DNA of 64,000 nucleotides from Pasteurella sp030783905 (GTDB lineage Bacteria > Pseudomonadota > Gammaproteobacteria > Enterobacterales > Pasteurellaceae). This document shows positions 34,382 to 42,739 of this stretch, piece by piece. The stretch spans positions 806,001 to 870,000 of the forward strand of contig CP182107.1 in the NCBI GenBank assembly GCA_051122655.1, given 5' to 3'. Position 1 is the stretch's first letter. Every line of letters begins with the position of its first letter. The position numbers were made by a program, and so were the translations under genes. Below the pieces are notes generated by a model. The model made no database searches, was not told the DNA's origin, and was given only the letters and a program-made list of their open reading frames with translations.

Positions 34382-35059
34382 ATGTCAAAACCATTACTCC
34401 AAATCGCACTTGACTCTCTCAATCTTGAAAAAGCACTTTCTGATGCTAAACAGGCTGAATCAATGGTTGATATTATTGAAGTTGGTACAATTCTTAGCTT
34501 TGCAGAAGGCATGAAGGCAGTGAGTACCTTACGTGCATTACATCCACACCACATTTTAGTGTGCGATCTTAAAACAACAGATGGTGGTGCGATTTTAGCA
34601 AAAATGGCTTTTGAAGCGGGGGCTGACTGGCTAACGGTGTCTGCCGCGGCACATCCTGCAACCAAAGCAGCATGTAAAAAAATCGCTGATGAGTTCAATC
34701 AATCTCATCCGAACTTAAAAGTGAAAAAAGAAATTCAAATTGAAATCTATGGAAATTGGACATTTGAAGATGCGCAGGAATGGGTAAAACTTGGTATTAC
34801 ACAAGCAATTTATCACCGCTCCCGTGATGCTGAATTGTCAGGGAAAAGTTGGACAAAAGAGGATATCGAAAACATGAAGCGATTAGAACAACTCGGTTTA
34901 ACGCTTTCTATTACAGGTGGGATCATTCCAGAAGATATCCATTTATTTAAAGATATTCGCCAAACCAAAGCATTTATTGCTGGTCGCGCGTTAATAGGAG
35001 AAAACGGGAGCACCACAGCTAAAGCGATTCATCGCGAAATTGCCAAATACTGGGCTTAG
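34382..35059 (+). CDS. ulaD: 3-keto-L-gulonate-6-phosphate decarboxylase UlaD
   Basis: A 225-residue TIM-barrel of the orotidine-monophosphate decarboxylase suprafamily. The N-terminus PLLQIALDSLNLEKAL, the motif VCDLKTTDGG near residue 60 (Asp and Lys of the metal and proton-transfer site), and SITGGI near the C-terminus are typical. It converts 3-keto-L-gulonate 6-phosphate to L-xylulose 5-phosphate and CO2. The next enzymes, UlaE and UlaF, are not next to it in this window. Confidence 0.95.
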   Translation: MSKPLLQIALDSLNLEKALSDAKQAESMVDIIEVGTILSFAEGMKAVSTLRALHPHHILVCDLKTTDGGAILAKMAFEAGADWLTVSAAAHPATKAACKKIADEFNQSHPNLKVKKEIQIEIYGNWTFEDAQEWVKLGITQAIYHRSRDAELSGKSWTKEDIENMKRLEQLGLTLSITGGIIPEDIHLFKDIRQTKAFIAGRALIGENGSTTAKAIHREIAKYWA

Positions 35060-35499
35060 CTTTTTCTTCGTTCAATCTTGAACGTAACCTATTCCCAAGC
35101 AGTTCAAAAATATATAGTAACACGTTTAGTCCTATACATTGGTATAGGGCTATGCGTAATTAACATTCTTAAAAGAAAAAGAACACAAATTTTCCACATC
35201 AAAAACGGCTATGCTTCTGGGACAAGAAAAGTGATTGAATAATCTTAGACTTGTTTTAACTTTTGAATGCCCCATTACTTCCAAGATTAACAACTTCAGT
35301 AGTATTGTTACTAACAGATGGACATAAGACAGATTTACTCCTAAAACTAGCTCATAGAATTCGAGTAGCTAATGGGAGAATGCTGTCATACTCCTTCTGA
35401 TACGCCAATGCTACAAACTAAACGTAACATTGTTATCTAAGATTTTTTGAAAACCGACCGCACTTTATCGTGCAGTTTTTTATTTTAAGAGAGGTACAC
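35060..35499. other. Intergenic stretch, no gene
   Basis: This 440-base stretch between ulaD and the excisionase-like pseudogene has no convincing gene. A hairpin of CCTATAC (35131-35137) and GTATAGG (35142-35148) is seen, possibly a weak ulaD terminator, and a perfect uptake signal lies at 35457-35465. Short open stretches on the plus strand around 35275-35390 may be gene debris but are not identifiable. Confidence 0.4.
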
Positions 35500-35676
35500 A
35501 TGAGTATAGATATGAAATATTTTTCAATTTAAGAATTAGCTCGACGAGGGCTCGGGTCAGAATCAAAAATAAAAAGACTTGTTGCCAGTGGCAAAATCAA
35601 GTCTCTTAAAATCGGTCGCTCTCGTAAGATAGCTGAAAGTGACTTAGATGAATATATTAAGTCTTGTCAGAGATAA
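35500..35676 (+). pseudogene. Excisionase/AlpA-like helix-turn-helix gene with internal stop
   Basis: A 59-codon reading with a good ribosome site (AAGAGAGG) before the ATG. It reads MSIDMKYFSI, a TAA stop at codon 11, then ELARRGLGSESKIKRLVASG, KIKSLKIGRSRKIAES and DLDEYIKSCQR. This is the short winged-helix excisionase pattern (xLA..LG.S...I.RLV.SGKI...KIGR..RI...DL..Y) of prophage and island regulators. The single stop in an otherwise intact gene suggests recent inactivation. Its neighbours are a broken integrase and ssrA. Confidence 0.65.
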
Positions 35677-35758
35677 TTACCAAACAATGCACCCGTGCAA
35701 ATGTATTTAATTTTGCGTGTTTTTCAGCCATAAATTTGTTTATTTATACTGCTATGGC

Positions 35759-36004
35759 TCAATATTCTATGTAAATATTTTCTATATTAGGTAGCTTTAA
35801 CGTGTGCATTTTGTCATAGCTCTTCTGCACACTTTCTATTCTAGTTTTGAAATAAGGTTTCAAATCGTTAAAACGCCAAGTTTTAGCATGATTAGGCTAG
35901 ATAACAGGTCTTATGCCTTTTTCATCAGATAGATAAGATTTAGTTGCTTTCGGCTTTGCATTATTAATCCGCATGACTGTGAGAGGTTTGATTATCTTCG
36001 CCAT
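35759..36004 (-). pseudogene. Remnant of a tyrosine integrase N-terminus next to ssrA
   Basis: From the ATG at 36004 the minus strand reads MAKIIKPLTVMRINNAKPKA then TKSYLSDEKG and a TAG, and beyond it in the same frame PNHAKTWRFNDLKPYFKTRI up to a stop at 35759. The pattern (KPLT...I..AKPK...Y.LSD.KG...W.F.Y.KP) is the N-terminal arm-binding domain of P4-type island integrases. The catalytic domain is missing. It lies about 200 bases from the 3' end of the tmRNA gene, a common attachment site for such elements. Confidence 0.6.
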
Positions 36005-36202
36005 TTTTTCACCAATAGAAGTAAATATATAATTCATTTATGGTGGGGTGTAATTCGACTTATATTTTACCCCCCACCAAAAAACCCACTTCAATACTTA
36101 ATTTCTATAATCCTATCTGATCTTATTAGATACAATAAAAAAGCCAAAACCCTATTAAATCAAGGATTTTGACCTATTATTATACTTTTTAACATTATTG
36201 AT

Positions 36203-36569
36203 TGGTGGAGCTGGCGGGAGTTGAACCCGCGTCCGAAATTACTCTACCTTCAGCACTACACGTTTAGTCTCGTCTTTAATTTCATTTACCCACTGCGGAC
36301 AGACACGCGATAGATAAACTAGCTTGATTCAATTTAACGCTTCGATCCGCAAGCGGAGGCGTCCACGCGATCTCGTTTGAATTTGACTCCTCTTGATCCC
36401 CGTCTTACGAGCGGAAGCTAGGGAGAGAAGGCTATGAGCAGGTTATTAAGCTGCTAAAGCGTATTGTTCGTCGTTTGCGACTATTTTTTTGCGGTTTGTT
36501 TACGAGGCCTACCGCACCTCGACGTGCACCTTGGGCTTCGCTAATCCCGTCGAATCCAGAATCAGCCCC
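36203..36569 (-). ncRNA. ssrA: Transfer-messenger RNA (tmRNA)
   Basis: A 367-base gene rescuing stalled ribosomes. The 5' end GGGGCTGATTCTGGATTCGA and the 3' end GGTTCAACTCCCGCCAGCTC plus CACCA form the tRNA-Ala-like part. The tag frame at 36446-36478 (minus) encodes ANDEQYALAA and a TAA stop, close to the E. coli tag ANDENYALAA, with GCA as resume codon. The pseudoknot-rich middle is GC-rich against the AT-rich flanks. Its 3' end faces the integrase remnant. Confidence 0.96.
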
Positions 36570-36704
36570 AAAAAGTCATGCTAGTCTAACAAAAATTCCT
36601 TATAAATAAAAGCGTTTTCCCTGTATTCAAAATCTAGGACCCGATTTTTCAAGTATGGTTCCTCACATACCATTTTTATTTCTACTTTTTACTCAAATTA
36701 GCAA

Positions 36705-39700
36705 CTAATTGATCGCGGCAATCACATTCAAAATCCGTTTGTCGGAAATGGGGTATTTTGTGCCAAGTTGTTGGGCGAATAAACTCACTCGTAGTTCCTC
36801 GATCATATAGGGAATTTCTTTCACCTCTTCCGAGTGCGGTTTGGATTTTGGCAGTTTTGCCAGTAGCTGTTGATAGGCTTGGCTCACTTGCTCCACCCGC
36901 AGCATCGCAGCCCGATCACGATTGACATCTTGTAACAATTTATCAAGACGTTTATCAATGGCGGTGAGATAACGTTGCACATCATTCAAGCGAGCATAAC
37001 CTGTTTTTTGTACAAACCCTGGATAAATCAAGCCACTCAGTTGCACTTTAATATCAGACAGGGCAAATGCCATGGTGAAATCCATTTTGCCTTTTAAGCG
37101 TTTGTTTAGCTCATAAGTAAGCGTAAGGATTTGTTCCACTTGTTTGGCAATGTCCACCGTGGTTTCATTAAGGTTTTCACGAATAAAATCACGCAATTTA
37201 TCGAAATCCGCTTCGTTCCAAACCAATCCACCAAAATCGGTAATCAATTTATCCACCGCACAGGCGATACAATCGTCAATCAAATCCAATACTCGCCCAA
37301 ATGGCGTGAAATACAAACCGAGTTTTGATTTATTCGGTAATTTTTCGTGCAGATATTTAATGGGTGAAGGCACATTCAGTAACAATAAACGGCGTAAACC
37401 TTGTTGCATTGCCACTTGTTGCTCAAATTCCGTTTCAAACAGCTTAATACCAACGGCATCTTTTTCGTCCACAATGGCTGGAAAGGCTTTGACCGTGAAT
37501 CCTCGTTTTTTCTGTTCATAACATTGTGGCAACTGGTCAAAATTCCAAAGGTGAATGCCACTTTGTTCTATGCCGTCGTCTGCCACCGCCGCAATACTTT
37601 CTTGCACCTGATCTTTAAGTTGGAATTTCAGGCTGTCTAAATCCATCGATTCCGCTATTTTTTTGCCTTTATCATCAACCACTCGGAAAGTCATTTTTAA
37701 ATGGCTGGGTAGCTGATCCAATTGCCAACTTTCAGGCTCAACGCTGACGCCTGTCATACGGCGAAGTTCATAAATCAGGCTTTCTAACAGCGGTTTTTCA
37801 AAGGGTTTTGCTCGTCCTAAAAACGCCTCGGCATAATTGGGTGCTGGCACAAAATTTCGGCGTAACGATTTGGGTAAGGATTTAATTAAAGCAATAATTA
37901 ATTCTTTGCGTAAACCTGGAATTTGCCAATCAAAGCCTGCCATCTCCACTTGATTTAATAACGGCAAGGGAATATGCACGGTGACGCCATCGGCATCAGT
38001 ACCGGGTTCAAACTGATAGGTGAGTTTGAATTTTAAATTGCCCTGATGCCAGAAATTCGGAAAATCCAGTTCGCTGACTTGCTCTGCATTGTCTTTGGTT
38101 AAAAAGGCTTTTTCAAAATTGAGCAATTCAGGATCTTGTTGACTGGCTTTTTTCCACCAGCTATCAAAATGGCGTTGCGACACCACTTCGGTGCCAATTC
38201 GCTGATCGTAAAAATCAAATAAGGTGCGTTCATCCACCAAAATATCACGACGGCGGCTTTTATGTTCTAAATCTTCGATCTCTTTGATTAACTTGCGATT
38301 TTGGTGAAAAAACGGATGCTTAGTGAACCAATCCCCTCCCACTAACGCCGATTGAATAAAAATTTCACGGCTAATTTGCGGATCGATAGCGCCATAATTC
38401 ACGGGGCGATTTGCCACAATAGGCACACCATAAAGGCTCACTTTTTCATCCGCTAGCACCGCCCCTTTGGATTTTGACCAACGAGGTTCCGCATAAGATT
38501 TTTTGACTAAATGAGTTGCCAGTGGCTCAATCCATTCTGCCTCAATATCTGCCACCATTCGCCCCCAAAGCTTGGAGGTTTCCACCAGTTCTGCCGCCAT
38601 TACCCATTTCGGTTGCTTTTTAAACAAAACGGAATTTGGGAAAATGGCAAAATGGGCATTGCGTGCCCCTAAATATTGGCTCTTTTCAGCTTCTTTCATC
38701 CCAATGTGAGACAGCAAACCGCTTAAAAGTGCGGTATGAATTTGTGCATATTCCGCAGGTTGTGAATTAATCGGCAAGCCCATTTCTCGCACGGTTAAAC
38801 GAATTTGATGATAAATATCTTGCCATTCACGAATGCGTAAATAATTCAGATAATCCTTTTGGCATAAACGGCGAAATTGGTTTTTCGATAAGTCTTTTTG
38901 TTGCGTTTGGATAAATTGCCATAAATTTAAAAAGGCTAAAAAATCGGATTTTTTATCAGCAAAACGGCGATGTTTATCATCGGCGGATTGCTGTTTTTCT
39001 TGCGGTCGTTCACGAGGATCTTGAATGGATAACGCCGACACAATAATCATCACTTCGTGCAAGCAATTATATTTCACGGCGGTCAGCAACATTTTGGCTA
39101 AACGAGGATCCACTGGTAATTGTGCCAATTGTCTGCCCGCTTGGGTTAATTGCCGTTTTTCACCGAATTTGGTTTTAACAAACTGGAACGCTTCTAATTC
39201 TTCTAACAGTTTGATACCGTCTTGAATGTTGCGTTTATCGGGTGCATCCACAAAGGGGAACGCATCAATGTCATCTAAGCCCAGTGCGGTCATCTGTAAA
39301 ATAACGGAGGCAAGATTGGTTCGCAAAATTTCAGGATCGGTAAATTCAGGGCGGTTATTGAAATCCTCTTCTGAATACAAGCGAATACAAATCCCTTCGC
39401 TCACCCGACCACAACGCCCTTTCCGCTGATTAGCTGAGGCTTGTGAAATAGGTTCAATGGGCAAACGTTGTACTTTTGTGCGATAACTATAACGAGAAAT
39501 TCTGGCTGTACCCGGATCAATCACATATTTGATCCCCGGTACGGTTAAAGAGGTTTCTGCCACGTTGGTGGCGAGTACAATACGATTTAATCCCGATGGA
39601 TGAAAAATTTTATTTTGTTCTTGTGCGGACAAACGGGCAAAGAGCGGTAAAATTTCGGTGTGTTTTAAATCTTGTTTTTGTAATGCCTCGGCGGTATCAC

Positions 39701-40619
39701 GAATTTCCCGCTCACCATTCAGAAAGATCAAAATATCGCCACGCCCTTCCGCTTGCAATTCATCCACTGCATTCAAAATACCTTGTAGCTGATCTTGATC
39801 TTCTTCTTCGATAATCGGGCGATAACGCACTTCAACAGGATAGGTTCTGCCTGACACTTCAATAATCGGCGCATGGTTAAAATGCTTGGAAAAACGTTCC
39901 ACATCAATGGTGGCTGAGGTAATGATCACCTTTAAGTCAGGGCGTTTTGGCAACAACTGCTTGAGATAACCGAGAATAAAATCATTATTTAAACTGCGTT
40001 CGTGGGCTTCATCAATAATTAAGGTATCATATTGATTTAAAAAGCGATCATTTTGAATTTCAGCTAATAAAATACCGTCGGTCATTAATTTAACGAGGGT
40101 ATTTTCACTGATTTGATCATTAAAACGAACTTTGTAGCCCACCAAATCGCCCAACTCTGTTTTTAACTCTTCGGCAATTCGTGTAGCAACGGAGCGTGCG
40201 GCAATACGGCGAGGTTGGGTATGACCAATGAGACCTTTTGTGCCTAGCCCTAATTCCAAGCACATTTTGGGCAATTGGGTGGTTTTGCCTGAACCTGTTT
40301 CCCCTGCAATCACCACCACTTGATGCTGTGAAATCAATTTTTGAATTTCCGCTTTGCGTTGGCTCACGGGTAAATTTTCTGGAAATTCAATATTTTTCAC
40401 CGCACTTTTGCGTTGTGTTAAACGAACTTGTGCGAGTTGGATCTGTGTTGCAATCTCATTGGCAACGGTGTGTTGTGTGTCAGGATTTTTAATCCCAGAT
40501 AAGCCTTTAATCCGTGCTCGCAACTGACGATAATCCACATTCATCACGTCTTTTAATTGTGTGAAAAGCGTCTGTTGCAAAGTATTAAATATGGTATTTT
40601 TAATGCTCTTTTTCATCAT
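36705..40619 (-). CDS. hrpA: ATP-dependent RNA helicase HrpA
   Basis: A 1304-residue DEAH-box helicase. Walker A GETGSGKTTQLPKMCLELG lies near residue 95, DEAH in LIIDEAHERSLNNDF, SAT in VIITSATID, and motif VI in QRKGRCGRVSEG. The helicase-associated and OB-fold regions follow, and the long C-terminal part (~650-1304) is the HrpA-specific DUF3418 region. It unwinds RNA and is linked in E. coli to mRNA processing and ribosome rescue. It overlaps the stop of the DUF423 gene by a few bases. Two uptake signals lie inside (38727 and 40399). Confidence 0.96.
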   Translation of the reverse strand: MMKKSIKNTIFNTLQQTLFTQLKDVMNVDYRQLRARIKGLSGIKNPDTQHTVANEIATQIQLAQVRLTQRKSAVKNIEFPENLPVSQRKAEIQKLISQHQVVVIAGETGSGKTTQLPKMCLELGLGTKGLIGHTQPRRIAARSVATRIAEELKTELGDLVGYKVRFNDQISENTLVKLMTDGILLAEIQNDRFLNQYDTLIIDEAHERSLNNDFILGYLKQLLPKRPDLKVIITSATIDVERFSKHFNHAPIIEVSGRTYPVEVRYRPIIEEEDQDQLQGILNAVDELQAEGRGDILIFLNGEREIRDTAEALQKQDLKHTEILPLFARLSAQEQNKIFHPSGLNRIVLATNVAETSLTVPGIKYVIDPGTARISRYSYRTKVQRLPIEPISQASANQRKGRCGRVSEGICIRLYSEEDFNNRPEFTDPEILRTNLASVILQMTALGLDDIDAFPFVDAPDKRNIQDGIKLLEELEAFQFVKTKFGEKRQLTQAGRQLAQLPVDPRLAKMLLTAVKYNCLHEVMIIVSALSIQDPRERPQEKQQSADDKHRRFADKKSDFLAFLNLWQFIQTQQKDLSKNQFRRLCQKDYLNYLRIREWQDIYHQIRLTVREMGLPINSQPAEYAQIHTALLSGLLSHIGMKEAEKSQYLGARNAHFAIFPNSVLFKKQPKWVMAAELVETSKLWGRMVADIEAEWIEPLATHLVKKSYAEPRWSKSKGAVLADEKVSLYGVPIVANRPVNYGAIDPQISREIFIQSALVGGDWFTKHPFFHQNRKLIKEIEDLEHKSRRRDILVDERTLFDFYDQRIGTEVVSQRHFDSWWKKASQQDPELLNFEKAFLTKDNAEQVSELDFPNFWHQGNLKFKLTYQFEPGTDADGVTVHIPLPLLNQVEMAGFDWQIPGLRKELIIALIKSLPKSLRRNFVPAPNYAEAFLGRAKPFEKPLLESLIYELRRMTGVSVEPESWQLDQLPSHLKMTFRVVDDKGKKIAESMDLDSLKFQLKDQVQESIAAVADDGIEQSGIHLWNFDQLPQCYEQKKRGFTVKAFPAIVDEKDAVGIKLFETEFEQQVAMQQGLRRLLLLNVPSPIKYLHEKLPNKSKLGLYFTPFGRVLDLIDDCIACAVDKLITDFGGLVWNEADFDKLRDFIRENLNETTVDIAKQVEQILTLTYELNKRLKGKMDFTMAFALSDIKVQLSGLIYPGFVQKTGYARLNDVQRYLTAIDKRLDKLLQDVNRDRAAMLRVEQVSQAYQQLLAKLPKSKPHSEEVKEIPYMIEELRVSLFAQQLGTKYPISDKRILNVIAAIN

Positions 40620-40999
40620 GACTTATTCTTATAACTTCTATACGCCAACATCGCCCAACCCATTAGAAAGAGCGTCCCACCAATAGGGGTTAACCATGCA
40701 ACAGATTTTGCCGCCCCCAAAGCGAGAGCATACAAACTGCCACTAAAAAGCAAGATGCCGAAACTCCAAGTTAAACCAATGCCGTTGATCACGCGATCCG
40801 TTTCTGCTTTTAAATGCAACTGTAATACGGCTAAAACCATTAATGCCACAGTATGAAAGAATTGATATTTTAAGCCAGTGTCAATCCAAGCTAAGGCTTT
40901 TGCGGTTAAACTTTTTTCTAATTCGTGCGCAGCAAATGCACCGAATGCGATGCAAAAAAAACCGCTCAGTGCGGCGATCACTAACCATTTATTTTTCAT
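40616..40999 (-). CDS. DUF423 family small membrane protein (YgdD-like)
   Basis: A 127-residue protein with four hydrophobic helices (~5-25, 45-65, 72-92, 98-118). The N-terminus LVIAALSGFFCIAFGAFAAH ahead of ELEKSL and TGLKYQFFHTVALM match the DUF423/YgdD family of inner-membrane proteins, whose function is unknown. It is translationally linked to hrpA by overlapping stop and start codons and lies 21 bases after the DUF441 gene. Confidence 0.85.
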   Translation of the reverse strand: MKNKWLVIAALSGFFCIAFGAFAAHELEKSLTAKALAWIDTGLKYQFFHTVALMVLAVLQLHLKAETDRVINGIGLTWSFGILLFSGSLYALALGAAKSVAWLTPIGGTLFLMGWAMLAYRSYKNKS

Positions 41000-41020
41000 T
41001 TCTTCCTCTTCGTCTCACTT

Positions 41021-41473
41021 TTAAGACTTTCCTAAAAATAACGATAAAATACCAGCTGCAATTAATGGGCCAACAGGAATACCACCAACAAATGCAACGC
41101 CAACAATGGTTCCTACTAATAACCCCGTTAATAATACAGGTTGAGCGCCCATTAACCCAACACCGCGCCCACCGAGCCAAGCCACTAATAACCCAACAGC
41201 AACCGCAAGCCACATTTTCCAATTGAGAAAAACAGTCAAATTCGGTAGTTGGATTTTACCGGATACAATCGGACTTAGTACACCAATGGTCAAAATAATA
41301 ATCCCCATGCTCAAGCCGTGCTTTTCCATAAAAGGAATGTACTTCGCTAAAAAGGTTTGCTGCATCAATAATAAAATCGCAGCTGAAATCGTCACAGAAC
41401 TATTATGACTGAGAACCCCCAGTAGAATTAAAATAACCAGTAATAAGGCAACGGAATTAAATTGTAAGGACAT
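41021..41473 (-). CDS. DUF441/UPF0756 membrane protein (YeaL-like)
   Basis: A 150-residue, very hydrophobic protein with about four membrane helices. The start at 41473 (MSLQFNSVALLLVILILLGV) follows AAGGA in the minus strand and fits the YeaL length; the longer frame to 41647 runs into the phyB gene. The motifs GIIILTIGVLSPIVSGKI and GGIPVGPLIAAGILSLFLG are characteristic. The function is unknown. It lies between the DUF423 gene and phyB and marks the outer edge of the capsule locus. Confidence 0.85.
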   Translation of the reverse strand: MSLQFNSVALLLVILILLGVLSHNSSVTISAAILLLMQQTFLAKYIPFMEKHGLSMGIIILTIGVLSPIVSGKIQLPNLTVFLNWKMWLAVAVGLLVAWLGGRGVGLMGAQPVLLTGLLVGTIVGVAFVGGIPVGPLIAAGILSLFLGKS

Positions 41474-41504
41474 AACTTTCTTGAATCCAAAGGTTAAAAA
41501 ATAT

Positions 41505-42731
41505 CTATTGATTATAAGGATAACGTAAAATGACTTTGCTATAAAAACTACCATTAATTTGCGTTTTATATAAGTGGTATTTACGATACGCATCAAACAC
41601 TTTTGCATCTGGCAATGCCTTATTATGCCAGAAACTGTGCAAATCACCTTGATAAGTTAATCCTTCAAAATTGTAACTTGCTCGACCTAAAGTTAAAACC
41701 GGCATTTTATGCAATAGTGCTGAAATACCAGTTGTACTATTTAATGTGACCATCCCCTTGCCTTTTCTCAATAAGATTGGTGTGGAAACATCATGAACAT
41801 AAAAAATTCGCTTCTTACACTCTGGGTATGTCACTTGATACTCTTTAATCACATGAGCGTAATCAATAAATCCCCTGTCCATAGGATGATGTTTAATAAT
41901 TAAATGAAGATCTTTCGGCGCATAATGGACAAATGAATCTAACACTTCCCTTAAAAACGCTTCAACACTTGCATAATCACAATGTATTTTCACTTGACTA
42001 TCATCATACACTTGTAAAGGAACGAGAAAAAAATGATCAAATCTACCAGATTCGACCTTTTTGCCAAAAGACCGATCTTGCAAATAATAATACGCTCTTT
42101 TTATGCCCGAAGTTAACCATAACTTCATATAATATTTCAGATCCAAAATACGATGATGTTGATAATGAGGATACCTATGTGGATTAAAATACGCTTTTGC
42201 ATAGTATTTTATCGCAATCGCCGCCAATGGAAGAAATCCTTTTGCTAACTTTTCAGCAGGAGGTATTCTGGCATAGCACGAAGCCTGTGACAAAAAAAAC
42301 TGCGCGTTCCGAGGTAACGGAGAATAATCATTCACGCCTCCTTTTTCTAGGGTCACATAATCAGGTCTTAAATAGCCTTCCTCAAAAGCCCAAAAGGAAA
42401 TCTGCTTTTTATCCGCAAAGGCTTTAGCAACTCGATGATAAACTCGTGTATCACCAAAACAAATGATCGCACCAATCGAATGCTGCTGACAGAAACAAGT
42501 AAGATACGCCTCAAACTGCTCTAACTGCCCATTGTAAGAAAAAGTTTGGGGGATTGAATCAGGATAAAAAGCATCATCACCAGCATTAAAGTTTATTTTA
42601 AATACCTGTTTACGGAATGTTTTTAACCAATCGGCTAATTCCATAAAAAAAGGACCAATCGGGCCTTGTAGTAATAAAAAATTTGTCGATGATTCTAGCA
42701 ATTCATCTAAATTGTGTTTAACCATATCCAT
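41505..42731 (-). CDS. phyB: Capsule lipid-anchor Kdo transferase PhyB (KpsS/LipB type)
   Basis: A 408-residue cytoplasmic protein of the KpsS family. Typical parts are NFLLLQGPIGPFFMELADWL at the N-terminus, ICFGDTRVYH, FWAFEEGYLRPDYVTLE near residue 140, and VTLNSTTGISALLHKMPVLT near 345. In E. coli KpsS adds the first beta-Kdo to lyso-phosphatidylglycerol, the start of the capsule anchor. The ATG at 42731 follows GAGGTAG, and only 8 bases separate it from the phyA stop, so phyA-phyB form one unit. In the P. multocida nomenclature this is region 3. Confidence 0.9.
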   Translation of the reverse strand: MDMVKHNLDELLESSTNFLLLQGPIGPFFMELADWLKTFRKQVFKINFNAGDDAFYPDSIPQTFSYNGQLEQFEAYLTCFCQQHSIGAIICFGDTRVYHRVAKAFADKKQISFWAFEEGYLRPDYVTLEKGGVNDYSPLPRNAQFFLSQASCYARIPPAEKLAKGFLPLAAIAIKYYAKAYFNPHRYPHYQHHRILDLKYYMKLWLTSGIKRAYYYLQDRSFGKKVESGRFDHFFLVPLQVYDDSQVKIHCDYASVEAFLREVLDSFVHYAPKDLHLIIKHHPMDRGFIDYAHVIKEYQVTYPECKKRIFYVHDVSTPILLRKGKGMVTLNSTTGISALLHKMPVLTLGRASYNFEGLTYQGDLHSFWHNKALPDAKVFDAYRKYHLYKTQINGSFYSKVILRYPYNQ

Positions 42732-42739
42732 ATAAAGAA

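Noticed and set aside
36203..36240. Possible tRNA-Ala-like gene end (GGAGCTGGCGGGAGTTGAACCC)
   Set aside because: It is the 3' tRNA-like domain of tmRNA; the matching 5' part and the tag frame lie upstream on the minus strand.
41474..41647. 58-residue N-terminal extension of the DUF441 protein
   Set aside because: It would overlap the phyB coding end and lacks hydrophobic or family character; the ATG at 41473 has a ribosome site and matches YeaL length.
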